Shown here: positions 12,473 through 25,700 of the stretch, in pieces | How positions within the stretch are numbered: position 1 is the stretch's first letter | Layout: the number at the start of each line of letters is the position of its first letter | NCBI GenBank assembly: GCA_000708835.1 | Contig: DF237121.1 | Coordinates: forward strand, 1,953 to 65,952 | Length of the DNA stretch: 64,000 nt | Direction of reading: 5' to 3' | Origin: Klebsormidium nitens | Taxonomy: Eukaryota > Streptophyta > Klebsormidiophyceae > Klebsormidiales > Klebsormidiaceae | The notes under the pieces: model-generated | Databases searched by the model: none | The model's input: the letters and a program-made list of their open reading frames with translations, nothing else | What the model was told of the DNA's origin: nothing | Position numbers and translations under genes: made by a program

Positions 12473-15400
12473 ATGGCGGCAATTCCTGGTGCTTGGCAGC
12501 TTGCACAAGCATTGGGGAGACGGAGTAGTCTGATTCGCCCCAGCTTTTGTGCAACTTTGCAAAAAGATGCAGAATGCAGGTCCCTGGATGTTGTAGCTAC
12601 ACAATCAGCCACAGCAACTCCCAACTTGACAGCAAGGTAAGACATTGCAAAATGCATGCACGTACTTTGCACGTTTGACTGATAGATTCATGTACTATAG
12701 GCCAAGCGCGAACTCCCATGTGAGAAGTCACTCAATGCATAAGGAACGGAGTTTATCGCCAACTGAAAATGCAACCTTTCACATGAATCATTGAGCTTGT
12801 ATTGGAACTCTTCGCTTTCACACAGCAAACAGAGAATGTGAATACACTGTTTGCCCTCTCCTAACAATTTAGCTGTAAGAGATGTGGCAATCTCTTGATG
12901 CCCATTTTCGATGCACGATTCAGCCACTTGCACCAATTGACACAACCAGCATCAAAGCAGCTACTTGCATTTCAATTCAATATCAACACCTTTCATTATA
13001 AACAATCCTCCCAGCAAGACCCTTTGAGAAGAAGGCAGTGCATTGTCACATATGACTGTATGTAAAGTCTACATTGAAGGTCAAATTGTTAACAGACCAA
13101 ATAGTGAAACTTGTACGATGTTGTGTTTTCCTCCACCCTTGCAGTATGTGGGACTAGTCTTGAAGGACTGCTTCTGTTGACTTCCCTCTGAATCCTCCTC
13201 CAGAAGATTGCCGCATACTTCAGTATCTCAGTTGGTGCAGATATTGCAAGACAAACCTGACAGACAGCAAAAAAGTTGCACAGCTTCTCCAAGTTGTGTG
13301 GCACGAGCGTTTTCCAATCATCTGCTTCAAGAAAGTATTGCTCTGCAGGAACTTCGCAACAGCGCCGCATGCTGACATCCCTATCCCTGCAAAGAAGCCC
13401 AAGGATGCCCCTACCGCAAAGATGGCTGACGTCCTCAAGGCAATGCACAAGGAAGACAGCAACATCATCAGCTGCAAGCCAGATGACCTTGTCATTGATG
13501 CGGTCAGGAAGGTAAGATGCGGTATGTGCACCAATTAACATAAATGTGCAGCCGTCTGGAGCGAAGTGAAGCCAGGATAGCCATGATGGAGCCCCGAGCC
13601 ATGTCACTGCGTGACGAACATTACAGCAAGGTTGTAGATGGGGTTTCGATAATCACTGGCAAACATTCTGAAGACTTATGTGCAACTATTATCATTAAGC
13701 ATAGGATGACTGTGATCCTGGGTGCTTCCGAAGACTCCCTGCTGAATTGTCCTTCTCAGGGGAGAGCGCCTACACCTAGTTCACGTTTTCAATAAGGGCT
13801 GCAATCTCCGTCATAGCTGCCAATCTGGCCTAGAATCTGTGGTCCCCTGACAAGTATCCCATGCCATTCACTTGAAAGAAGGTTCTCTCTTTTGAACGGG
13901 CAATCTTGCAAAGAAGAGTACTCAGGGTTATTGATCACTCCCCCATGTGAAAGTCAGCCCCTTAGCTCACAAACATGCTCTCTTCTTGTCAGATGGTCAA
14001 TGAGAACATCGGCGCGCTGGTAGTCCTTACCCCCTCTGCCAGATCCGGAAAGCACTCTACTGTGGCAGGAATTGTTACGGAGAGGGGTAAGTCGTTCTGC
14101 AATTTTTAGAGCTTCCTGCATCCATACTTCGGTGGGCCACCAGAGGCTCGTTCTCCACAACAGCCAAAAGTGTGAAGCGCAGCTGGCCGCCTCATCACAA
14201 ATCAGGGGGTTGTTTATTATGGACAATATCCTTTGCTGCCTTCGAGGGAACAAAAAGTCCTTCGTGGTGCTAAACAATTTCTTCTTGCTCACCTCCCTGT
14301 GATTGGTTTGTCAAAGAACGCGCTTGGACAGAAGTGAAAGCCACGAAAATCAAGAATCGTGAAGACCAGATTCGTGCAGCCACCATAAGATTGCTAGGTC
14401 AGACAGCCGAAAGCATCAGTCGCCAATGTCACGAAATCTTGGTTGTGATTAGACAGATATTGTAGCCAAGTCTTGCAAGTTCTTTGAGCAGTCCTTTGAT
14501 TGCTTCTGCCGCAGACTACCTGCGGAAAATCATCCTGCTGGGGAGGTCGTCAAGGGAGACGCCTGTCCGGGACATCATGACTAAGGAGGTGAGAAATTAC
14601 CAAGCGAACGAAGCCTGGTTGTGTCCTTTTCACAGGTCCCCTTTGTACCCCACAATAGGAGGGCCAAAAGTGTTACTTTTCGCCTGATTTGCGGGGTCGT
14701 ACTACGTTAAGACGTGGTCAATCCTTGGTCCTTGATGGAGGTGAATTGATTGACTAGTCATTGATGAAGTCCGTCATTAGGAGCCACTTTGACAGCCTTG
14801 GATAGGCCTTGACATCTCTTTCCGACAACTGTCTGTCTCTGAAAGGATGCCTTTAAATCGGCATAAGCCATGAGCATCAGTGCTTTCTGGATGCTGTTTC
14901 ACGCTCTCAATGTGAGTGGTCCGATTGGACGTCGGTCCGACTTCTCTGGCAGTCTCGGATGAAAGCCTTTCGTGAAGAACGAAGATTGGAAACAAATTCT
15001 GAATGCCCATGGCCGCAGGAGGGAGGCGTTGGGTTCCCCGTCGTGATGCACGACGGCAGCCTTCATTGCCTTTGAGACAAACCGTGTTTTGCGAGTTTCA
15101 GATTCGGAATGCGTGTGCTGCAGGCCGTCTCAGAGACACGGTCCATTTTTTCCAATTCTCATTCCTGCTTACACAGTCAGACTTTCCGACGACAGAGTGG
15201 TCGTTCTTGGCGACTGCAGCTAAAGGGCCCTGTTGTCGTCAGCGACAATTTCCTAGACGTTAGTCCTGTTTCTGCGGCTCATTTGGCTTATGCGCCTCCA
15301 TACCACCGCTTCAGAAGATCTGGCGAAATACGTCGCCGCATGTAAAGTGGTCCCGCAGTCGTGGGCCCCTTGCATTAGCCTTGTGTGGTCTTCACATCCC

Positions 15401-16137
15401 GTTCAATGACACGCAACTCGGACAAGCTTCGCTATACTTTTACGACCAGTCGGTGAAGCGAACCTATGAATCATATGCTAAACTGGAATCTCAAATAGTG
15501 ACACTGACCAAATAACTTTGTATCCAGGCAAGTGCCTGGGTCCTCTGCAAGAATCTGCGCACTTTCCTTGACTTGACCTGGTGCTTTATCAGGAAGCAGA
15601 ACCTAAGCTCTTCCGTTTCCGGTCTGCAGGAGGACCTGATTGCCGTTCCGCCGGAATCCAACGTTTATGATGTCATGGAGCTGATGACGGGTAAGAATAT
15701 CAACATCGTTCCAAGGGCAGGCTCAGGACACTCAGACTTACCAACCAGATATCAAGAGTGCCTTCTTTTTCTGAAGCTGTCGGGCAGGGAGACTGTAACA
15801 TACATGAAAGGTATCAGGCAGATGTCTTGAAAAGGCCTGTCTTTGCATGCCGCCAATGATGTCATGCCTCTCAACGGTTAGCAAGGCATCAAGATTGGCA
15901 CCTTATCCTCGAGCAGCAACTCACAGATCATGAGAGTCAATCGAAAAATACACCAGACGGATTTGATCACATCTGATGATGTCTGCAGAGAAGCGCATCC
16001 GCCACATGCCGATCGTCGAGGGGCCAGAGAAGCATTTACTAGGGGTCGTTTCAATCCGGGACATGTTGGATACAATGGTTCAAGAGAAGAAGAAAGAGAA
16101 GGCCGAGCTGCAGGATTACATCGGGGGTAGCTATTAG
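12473..16137 (+). CDS. CBSX3: Two-CBS-domain protein, CBSX3-like
   Basis: Six exons (12473-12636, 13349-13511, 13993-14086, 14515-14588, 15630-15690, 15989-16137) join to 234 codons plus stop with matching phases. Residues 1-55 are rich in Ala, Ser and Arg, as expected for a mitochondrial presequence. The first CBS domain covers about residues 80-145 and includes NIGALVVLTP and GIVTERDYLRKIILLGRSS. The second covers about 158-225 with VRDIMTKE, RIRHMPIVEG and LGVVSIRDML. The protein ends in DYIGGSY, close to the Arabidopsis CBSX3 end. In Arabidopsis, CBSX proteins bind adenine nucleotides and regulate thioredoxins; CBSX3 acts on mitochondrial thioredoxin o. That role is inferred here from family membership. 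The start is the first ATG that gives a presequence and an open frame to the exon 1 donor. Unlike the other genes here, its introns show no clear exon-edge arrays. Confidence 0.93.
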
Positions 16138-16385
16138 GGGGACCTGCGTGCACGGTGTGCCCGTTTCATCTGAATGTTGGTGGCTCTTTTGTACAAAGTC
16201 TACGCAATCAACGCGAACTTTCTTAAGAAGCTAGAACTGCTCTTGCAAACTTGTGTGATGTCAGCAACCGAATTGGGATAAGGCAACTCATACTTTCGAA
16301 GTCAAACGTTTTCAGATCTAACTTACAGATTTTATCAATCTTCGTCAACGTCTGCGACTCGTCATTTGAAACATTAAGTACATGT

Positions 16386-16425
16386 TCGATCAGAGATTGG
16401 CTTGTTTGATCAGAGATTGGCTTGT
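16386..16425. repeat. Direct 18-20 bp tandem duplication
   Basis: GATCAGAGATTGGCTTGT occurs twice in immediate succession. No further copies were seen nearby. Confidence 0.8.
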
Positions 16426-18360
16426 GCATCCGACGGTTCTAGTCGCCACCGATTCGCTAGCAGACTTGTAGAGTATGTACGTAGTTGCAATCAGGCGGCT
16501 AGACTCAGCCTGAGCGGGCTAGCTGTATCCAAGAATCACTTACGGCGCAGTTTACGCCGGCCATGCAGTAAGCTTAACCAAACAGCAGTCCTGCGGCCTG
16601 GCTACAGCTCTACAGAGGCCGGCCGCGGATTGCAAACAGAACCCGGAACGGTGCATGCCGCGCGCCATCCAACTGCACTGAATATCGGATAGTTGTCCCT
16701 GTATATATACCGTAAATTGTACAGGTGTCATGCGATGGATCGAAACGGAACACTATGCATGCAACCCGGCCCGCGGGGGGCAGTACAGCACTTCCGAATG
16801 ATTTATAGGCCGGCATGCGGTCGGGATGATTTCAATGCATGCCGGAGCGCGGCCGCCTGTAAAATGAAATTGACATGTAGACTCTAAAACGGCGTTGCCT
16901 AGGCTATGACTGAACATGGTTGAAAGGACTAAAACTAGCTGCCCGTTCGGCAGGGGCCACGCGGCCTAGTGACGCCGGCCTGTTCTTTCGTATCTGCTCT
17001 AGCTCCTTCTTCTTCTCTCATGGGGATCGCGATCTGCATACTCAGTTTCATGAATGAACGTGTAGGCATCGCGGTTTGTTTTTTTTCTGGCTCCTAAGCA
17101 GATCCGACAATTGGTACAACCGTCGACAGTGCTTTATAGTACAGCTCTCTCTAGCTACGGTTCAAGTCAGCTTACATGCACAACTTCCAAGTTCGCATCT
17201 GGGCCTTCTGCATTCAACGGCGGCCCCGTTGGCTTCGTTAGCATCGTATATACAATCTGATTGTGCGTCCAATGAATGTTCTGCTTCGTTGCTGATTGAT
17301 TGCCCCCAACGCGCTGAAACCTGGAATCAAACGGGTCAGGCGGGAGTCAGGTATGTGGTTGAAGGACTCATTTGCATTATCGAAACCAATCATCCAAGTT
17401 GACACTTTGTTGCAGTGATCACGAGGACGACTGTAGTACAACGTGTGGCCAGGGCCATTGATGGCACGGCCAGCATGTCATGCGCTGTACTATCTAAATG
17501 TGCAAGAAAACGTTGAGATTGTCGTTCTCAATCAAACCTTCAACTCGTAAGTTGCACGCATCCAAACATGCAACGCGTGAAACTTTTCTAAATACGAGAC
17601 AAGGTGCGGTAGGCAGGCCTCACCTTTTTGACTTGGCACATTGTTGGAGAGTAGTATCAGGTCGCGGACCCCGTTAAAGCGCTCCCCTGACGGTAGACTG
17701 GAGGACAGGCACCGGTGCTGCAACAACAAATTTTGTGTGGGCATGTTACCAACGAATAGGGAGAAAGTCGAAAACACCTGGAAAAAGGGATGAAATGGAG
17801 ATGAGAGCCAACAGCAGAACACCCACTGCTTGTACCTCTGCAATGCGGATTGATTGGAAGCATCTGTTTGAAAGATCCAGATTCGACTCTCTCTATTTCC
17901 GTAGCTGTTGTTAGTAGGATGCGGGCCCACACCGGCAAGAGACGGTCAGCGAGCTACTCAGAAGCATCGATTGAGAAACTCTTTTCGATGTTCGAGGCCC
18001 TGAGAAAGGCCACATAGCACGAACACCAACTGAGCAATGCAGCGCTTGCCAAGATGGCCCTCCTCCAGTTTAGACCTGTACCGCCATATGTGAGGACCAA
18101 TGGATCTTCACATTTGGCTACTCATGTAGGACGAGGAGACCAGCCAGAAATCGGCGCCTGACATGGGCTAATGTAGTGAAGGCCATGGCATGCGCGCAGA
18201 GTGCATGCGAAACCGTGACAGAGTCTGCAGGTGTCGATATCAAGATATTGTGCTTAAAGCTTGATGACTGGAAGATTCCTGATACAGCGGAATAAGAGAT
18301 GAACAGCCTGTCCAGATGCTTCTACTTCTTTTTCGAAGACAGCACGAACTCATGAACAGA

Positions 18361-18430
18361 TCCCTGGCCCGAACCGGCTCGAAGCCGAAGGGCGCTGTGC
18401 CTCTATGGTTTGAAACCCCCAATTTGGGGA
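18361..18430. mobile_element. MITE-like element, degenerate fragment
   Basis: This resembles the left half of the 2157-2349 element: CCTGGCCCGAACCGGCTCGA, then a variant of the AGCCGGAAGG block and a variant of CAAATCGGGG. The right half is missing. It belongs to the same local cluster as the 18.9-kb and 19.5-kb copies. Confidence 0.4.
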
Positions 18431-18658
18431 GACCAAAACACGAGAACTCCTGATAGAGTGCTCGAGGGTGGTGTGTGGCGCTTTAGCGCCGCGGAAGTGA
18501 TCCAATCTAATCACCAGAGTTTGTTCAAGAGCCTGCTTAGAAGCACTTACACCTATCACCAATCTCTACCAAGTACCCGTCTTTGTATGTGTCTAAAGCC
18601 ACTGAATCTGCCGGAATCCTGGTCAGAATTGGCTTGAAACCAAAGCGCGCATGCGATC

Positions 18659-18887
18659 TAAACTGTTCAGCCAGCAACTCTGAAGCAGTTGGTATGTAGC
18701 ACGTGTTGGGATATAAACTGTTCAGCGCACAACTCTGAAGCAGTTGGTAATTGGCGTGACTTCTATTAGAAACTGTTCAGCACAACTCTGAAGCAGTTGG
18801 TAGTTGGTATCTGGCATGACTTCTATTATAAACTGTTCAGCACAACTCTGAAGCAGTTGGTAAAATAGCACGTCTTCTATTATATCA
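18659..18887. repeat. Four-unit tandem array, about 54-60 bp
   Basis: Four successive units each carry AAACTGTTCAG, then AACTCTGAAGCAGTTGGTA, then a variable ATCTGGCATGACTTCTATTA-type tail. Units begin near 18659, 18715, 18770 and 18829. The array runs directly into the truncated left end of the MITE-like copy at 18888. Confidence 0.85.
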
Positions 18888-19046
18888 AAGCCGGAAGGTC
18901 ATCCACCACCAAATGGACACTTCCCCAGATTGGGGTGCCCGCAGCCAAGGTCTCTCTTGGGTGACTCGTAATAAGGGTTGGTGCTTGGCTCAGGCCTGCC
19001 ACCACGGTTGCATTCAACTGACCACCAGGACTGCGACAAGCCTGCT
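18888..19046. mobile_element. MITE-like element, 5'-truncated copy
   Basis: It matches copy 2 from the AGCCGGAAGGTCATCCACC block through to a right end CTGCGACAAGCCTGCTC, but lacks about 40 bp on the left, where the 54-60 bp tandem array abuts it. Confidence 0.6.
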
Positions 19047-19493
19047 CAAAACATCTCATTGCTCCTGCCTTCCTCCAAACCTCCCCTGTTTACCATATAT
19101 TAAACATGTTGTTTGATATGTCTGAACTTACCGGCATTCAGCATATTGAGCGTATGAGATGGTGGGGACGCCCCTCAGGAAAATCACGGGTGGAGGACGC
19201 CGAAGTCACTGATGTCTTTGAATCTGCAACAGAGGGCAAACGTTTTGTTCAACTACTGCATGCCTCTGAGCAGATACCAGCAAAAAGGGAAAGTTCCTCA
19301 CCTAAGATCTGCGCTCACTGTTCGGGCAGGACATGTAAAGTGGCGAAGAGGCTCGGGCCAGAAGTCCTGCGATTGTCGTAGAGGCGGAGGGTAACTTGCG
19401 CCAGGAATCATCCACGGGCAGGCTGGAGACTTAGGGCAATTGCATGAATACTAAAGGGAGCCAGCAAAGATTCTAGTTTGTTTGTTCAACTTA

Positions 19494-19622
19494 GAGCAGC
19501 TTGTAGCAAATCCTGGTCCGAAAAGTCGGCTCGCAGCCGGATGGCCAAAAGCCTCCAATAAACTCTTCCCCAAGTCGGTGAGCCGCAGCCGACGTCTCTC
19601 AATGATTGCTACAAGCCTGCTC
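19494..19622. mobile_element. MITE-like element, internally deleted copy
   Basis: The left end GAGCAGCTTGTAGCAAATCC and the right end GATTGCTACAAGCCTGCTC are both kept. The interior is shortened to 129 bp by loss of the TTGGTGCTTGG...CCACCACGG section. Retention of both ends with a deleted middle is typical of non-autonomous inverted-repeat elements. Confidence 0.6.
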
Positions 19623-22509
19623 AATGCGTCTAGACGTTCCTATCCTGTTGCTATCCTACTACCTTCTGTCTTTGTTGCCTGCGTAGAATCTTGATCAGAA
19701 ACCTGCCGCTTTGCTACAGCTAGCGGAGCAGAGGCTTTCAGGGCTTTCGCCTCTGCTGGCGGCGACCACACTCGCGGTGATGGAGTCTCTACATAGCTTA
19801 CCTTTACATGTTTGGTCGCCGCGCACATTGCTGCTTGCTGGCTGGCCTCAGGCCGGATCGTCACTGGTTACGTGACCAGTCCAATCAATAGTGGACACGT
19901 GTCACGTACCCGATCAACTCGTTCCGCTGCGCCGTTCCGGGATTCCGGTTACCGGTCACGATCGCATTTCCTTCGCTGGAGATATGGAGAGGGAATGGTC
20001 GGAGGCTACTTCTCTGGCTAGCTTGGCGTCGCTCCTGCTCCTCTTATCCTCTGACATGGCGCGGGCATGGCGCTGCACGTGGCTGCCCGCTCGACTTGTT
20101 TGCAAGTAGGAAGGCTGCATCATGACTCATCTTGATCCAGTGCGTTGGGCCCGCGAGTGCATCCAGCAGACCGAGTACCAAGCGGCTGCACTGCATACTG
20201 GTCTCTTTCTATGCCTGTGAAGATTCCCGCGAAGTTGTGAGGGTGTTTGACTGGGCACTTTTGGCACAGTCAGATTGAATCTGCCGTCGGAATACGACGG
20301 CTTTCGTCACCCCGGCGGGTTTGAGACGAGATTGTGCGTCGAGACTCTACCAACAGTTCAGCTTTCGGATTCTGCCAGTTTTTTGTTCATCAGAGTTCCA
20401 AGGCGTCAGGAGCGGGACTCCCAATGTGCTTTCGCATTGACTCGGAATCTTCAGGGGTGAATTCTCACTTCCGCCGACCTTTTCATCTTCATCTGATTTT
20501 CGAACCACAGAGCGCTTCCCACGGGACACGTTGGATTCATTGCATTGTTCTATCTTTCAATCAGATCCCTTGTTTGGACTACACGGCCAATCACGAGATC
20601 GAAACGCAAAACGACAAAAACAACAATCTCATGTCTGCTTCCCTCATGGGACGCCGGCGCTGAAAGGCACGACCCACTCTCAGTTATCTTCCTTGGGTCC
20701 TGCTTCGTGTTCAAGGTTCTTGATTGGTTTGGTTCGCTGCCAACCGACTTCCCAAGCTCTTTGTGCCCGGGTCGTGTCCTTCGATCGTCTCGACTCCTAG
20801 CCTTCGTCCTGAAAACTTTGAGGCCTTCTGAGTTCCTCTTTGTCTTCGTCACGTCTCTGGTTTTATTTCTTGAAGAGACTCTTTCCACTCCTGGTGCGTC
20901 TCCTTCGCGTCCACTTTCCTTGCTTCGTCTTTGTGCTCCACGATTCTGGCCCCGGTTGTCTTGCGTTCGTCCCTGATTCTCTTAGTCTCTTCCTTCCTGC
21001 TCAATATCCTCCTTTCCGTGCCTGGTAATCCCTCCTTTCTGTCCAAGAGTTTACTTCGTTCTGGTGATACCCGTTTGGCCCAGTTTCGCTCTGCTGTTGC
21101 GCCAATGCTGGAAATCGACTTTGAATATCTACGTTCGTACGCTCCAAGTTTCCTTCGGTCCCGAACTTTCACCTTTCCTTCCTCCTAGCTGTGATCGTGT
21201 CATGGCCATTCTTTTGTACCCCTGTTCCAGCGACCAGCCAGCTAGACTTGGTAGGTATTAGTAAGTGCAAATTTGCTGCCATTTATCTGGTCGGTAACAC
21301 CACCACTTAAAGCCCTAAGGTTTGGCAGCAAAGCTTGACCAAATGTACAGGCAGCAGCAGCACCCCAGCAAGCCGAGCAACGGGACCTTCTTCTACTACA
21401 GCGGCGACGTGCATGGGTCCTGCCCATACCGTATTCCTCTCCCCTTATATGGACTGTATGCTGAGCTCCCCTCTGTGGGAGTGGCTCGCTTATGACCTGC
21501 AAAATGTTAGCCGGTCGCTTACGCCCTCGGTTGCGATAGACTCCCATATATAACCCGTGATATACGACGTCCGACTTCTGCAAGCAGTACGTGCAGATGC
21601 ATGCGCGTCAGCATGGAGCCGCTGACGTATCGATTCGGCGCTGACATCCTCCGGTTGAGGAGCGCTTATACGTAGATGCGTAGCGGCTTGATTTGGCCTT
21701 CTAAACTTCAGAGGATTTGGTTGAGGTGCCGGAGTCTTTGAGCGCTCTGGATGAAAATCCCTTCCAGAGATAGAGGATCCTGTGACACCTTGGCAAGTTA
21801 GGAATGTTGAGAATGTAGTTTCTGGCTTATAACGAACTGAATTCTTAGCCCGATGAAAAGCGAAGAGCCAGGACCGCATCTCGACTCCCCATTCTTCTTT
21901 GCTGCACGCCTGTGAGCGGACCCGAAAGGTCTCGTTTGTCGAACTTAGTCGAACTTGAACCTTCAGATGAACAATTGATCTTTTGCTCTTTTTCCGGCTT
22001 GCTCTCGCCCTCAAGAGAACACAGGCGGAAGGCCTGTAAGATTGGAAGAACAAGCACAGCGTGATATAGAATAGGATCAAATGAAGACTTAAGCTTTCTT
22101 TCCAGTTTCCCAGGCTGTGTCCATTCGTACGAGCGAACGTACCCTGTGTGAATTTTTGCGGTACGTCACACGGCCTCCTCGCGCAAAGTCTAGGCCTTTC
22201 TGACTTTTCGAAAAGTCGACTGTTCAATGTTGATTGTTCGAAAGTAAACTAGCATAGCCACTCTCTTACAAAAGGGGCCACTCCAATCTTGCGTCCTGTT
22301 TGCAGCACATCCAAGATAGGGACATGACATTCAAGGCAACGTCTTTCGAGCGGAGGATATCTAAAAGCAGAAGTTGAAGATCGTACTAAGCTGCGCCAAA
22401 TCCGGTCGACCGTCCCTTATTTCTGAGTCGAAGCTGGTTCCTTTCGGCCTGGGTGATTCGTGGCCTTCGCGAAATTACAGGAAATACTCCGCAACAAACG
22501 TCAGCCCCG

Positions 22510-22740
22510 GGGTCGGCGCGAGTGACGTCAACCCCATGAGCGTCGAAGCCAGTCTTTTCAGCCCCGGGGCCAGCGCCTGTGACGTCAGCCCGAGGCCCAG
22601 AGCCAGTGTTCTCAGCGCCAGCGCCGAAGCCAGTGACATCAGTCCAGCGCCCGGGTCCAGCCAGCTGTGACTTCAGCCCCAGTAGCAGGGCTCCTGATGT
22701 CAGCCCCAGCGCCACCGCTACCGCCAGTGACGTCAGCCTC
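22510..22740. repeat. TGACGTCA-type minisatellite
   Basis: A GC-rich stretch repeats a GTGACGTCAGCCC-like core six times with variations (about 22524, 22580, 22632, 22668, 22694 and 22727), separated by CCAGCGCC-type filler. TGACGTCA is the palindromic core bound by bZIP factors of the CRE/TGA type. It reads as low-complexity Ser/Ala/Pro peptide on either strand, so I do not call a gene. Confidence 0.6.
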
Positions 22741-25700
22741 AGAGCCCAACCCGACCCCCACACCGACGCTGACCCCGACCCCCCCACCGACTCCTACGAC
22801 GCTTTTCACCACCATTTCCGACCTATCAGCAAGCTGGGATGAGGCTACAATGCTAGTACGTACAATCATCCATTCACAACCGTCAAGCAGTGACACGTCA
22901 AGCAGTGACACGGCAGCCTGTCCCGCACGTTCTAGTATCAGCTTGGAACTTATAGGAATATTCGTCTCTTAGGCTTTTCGTAAGTGGCGTGCACGGAGCT
23001 AGCAAAGTGCGTCAATCAAGAAAGAGAGAACGAGGCCGGAAACCGCTGGAAACTCCGGAACGGTCCTCGTCTCCTTAATGCTCTGAATCTGTGTCAAAAG
23101 AGAGACGGACGTATCTCCTGCATATCCGTCTCGATGCGTCTGATCATCTACATCGTATTGGGCACCATGATGTCAGCCGTAACTTAATTCCTTGATTGTT
23201 TGAAGCAAAAATGGTGGTTCTTGCTTCGCGTTCAGAACTGCAGCAGGTCACCTACTTCGCGCTCCGCTGAAAGAAAGTTTTCCTGATTACGTCTCTGTTA
23301 TGGAATCCATAAGCGGCGGCCTAGAAGGGGAGCCCGTTCGTAGCGACTTTCTCTAACGTTCATTCACTGAAAGATTCTGTTCGCTTTTCTTGGATGCAGC
23401 TCCGACTCTTGCGGCGCTGTTCGCCTCGTCCTCAGCGATGCGGGCAATTCGGAAGGACTCTCCTGCTTTAAACCCCGGGGTGACCGACCAGATTAGCGTA
23501 TTGCCGCAAACGATACACATCATCCGGGCATCACCGGCCCTTCTCGTTTCCTTCTGTTTTCTGTCTGTGGGCTGTGCTTCCGTTCGCTTAGTTCCCGCAA
23601 CGCAGCTAACTAGAGAAACCATGCCGTCAGTAGCTGCTTAGGTGCCCTTCTGCTTTAGCAACGACTCCCTTTTTGAACGTACCGCAGAACCTGGAAGCCC
23701 GCTCCCGCTGCTTGACCCCTGCCCTTGACCGTCTTCACGTCCGTTTTCAAGAAATAAACTTCAACCCATCAAAGACAACCCCGAGCGGTACTTCTAAATA
23801 CGCCCGCAGTCTGAGTGCGTTGGTCGATTCCTAGAGCTACATGTTTCGCCTAATCTGCCTGGTATCCACTTTCTGAACCCAGGTTACTGGGTTACGAAGA
23901 CCACGACGGCGGGTGCCTGGTAGTTCCAAACAACTTCGATGCAATGATTTGGGAATCTGTAAGGACAGAGTCATAAATCTTTACTACGGACAACCTTCAA
24001 GCGCTCTCTTCTTATTGAAGTACGGTCCGCCCCAGACGGAAGTACCGAAAGACCCGACCGTCTCCGACCCTTCTCCTATACCGGGTTTGTTTAACTACGA
24101 CGTTAAAATCCTTGGCAGTGGCTCTAATTCGGAAAGTTCCCCAGGTTACAGCTACTCCGCCCAGCCCAGATGGAGCGCTTCCGGGAGTCGAGCTTCGAGC
24201 ACAGGGTGCTGGACTTCATCAGTTCAATGTACGCACGCTGTTCATGAGCGATCGCATGTGACTTTCTTTTGAGATTGGGCAGAACCCAGTAGAACCCAGC
24301 AGACTCACCCGAGCCTTCGCTTTAACTCGCTTCTCATATGCTGATGCGGACTGCCATCCGGCCTAGCGCTGAAAGTACCGTGTGCGATTTGGTTAGATCT
24401 CAAAGCGGGGAGCAAACGGGGTAACCTGGGGGCCGGCCCACTTTGTTCGTCTTGCAGGATTCGCATTCGAGACAGAAATAGAAGATAGTCAGAACCGTCA
24501 CTGAGGCCCTCACTGAGGCCCTAGTCTCGTTTGTCGCTCTGAACGTCGGGCTTGGGACACCTTGGTCTACTCGCAAAACACAGTCTCTGCGATGTTTTCC
24601 AAACAGCTTCTTCAGCTTTGCACTTAAGATTGCCTGCATCTTGTTGACGGCAGTGGCTTCGTGATATTGGCCTTCAAACAACAACCACGGTTCTGCACAG
24701 TAGCTTTCCTAAAGAACGAAGAAGAGTTCGTCAATTCAACATTTGCATGTCGAGTCTAGTTTCCTACTTGGCCGCCTGACCAGAGTTTGCTCTTGGCAAT
24801 CACACTTGATCAGCCGTACGCGAAAGTGCATCCTTCCTGGAGTATGGCCCAAGTTGTGCAATCCGCCAACTTTTGCGATCCGCTCAAGATCTGCAAAGCC
24901 CCTAAGACTGGCAATCTGCTTGGGTCGGACGGAGCTTGAGCGGCCGGAGTACGTAAAAGTTGTTGCATTCATCCAAAGGTCCCCTCTTCAAAACACGATT
25001 CGCCATAGTAAGCCGCACACTGACCCGTTGAATTAGCAGCCATGAGATTCCTCTCCGCGCGCGCAGGCAGTGGCACCGCAACCAGGACACTGAACCAGCC
25101 CTGGTCGCTGATGACGTGTGCATCATCCGTGAAGTGGCAGATGGCCCCAACAAGGCCGTCGGATCGTGGCCCTTTCAAATCAACGGCTTCTCTTCTATCA
25201 ACGCGCCAGCCTCCCGGCTCTTGCCAACTCAAGTTGAAGCCAATTTGCGCGCAGCGCTTAGAGACGCTATGGCGCGTTCCGTTTGCATCTTTTGACAACG
25301 ATCTGGAGAGGCTTTATATCAATGCTCGGGTCAGTCGCTTAGTACCCGCGATATCTCAAAGGCGTTGGAGATGATCACACAATTTATAGTTGTGGGCCGT
25401 GCCTAGTAGCACCAGAACGTTCTGATAAGAATGATGTCTACTAAAGAGCCAAATCTGTCCAGCCAACTTGATTAGTGCATTCGAAGAGCCTGTCCCTTGA
25501 AAAGTCGACAGGGATCACGCGTCACTAGGTCGACGTCGGTGAGGTGGCCTGGATGTTTGCGGACTCCGCCGTTCAAAGGGAGTCCGTTTTCACGTAACAA
25601 GAGTATGTGCAGAAATACCACCGAGATGCAAATCTCTCAGGGGAGCCCGGGGCCTACTGTTGCAAGTTTCAAAGTCGGTTGGCATCCAGCTTTGCAAGGT

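Noticed and set aside
12637-15988. Exon-edge arrays in CBSX3 introns
   Set aside because: I looked for copies of each acceptor and donor and found only weak similarities (for example near 15016), not enough to claim an array.
21490-22227. 245-codon minus-strand frame
   Set aside because: It begins at TTG, has no recognisable domain, mixed low-complexity composition and no exon partners; a frame of this length is possible by chance in GC-balanced DNA.
25042-25374. Possible retroelement integrase fragment on the plus strand
   Set aside because: A short stretch (DDVCIIREVADG) looks vaguely like an integrase C-terminus, but no other pol motif is nearby and both strands have open frames; too weak to annotate.
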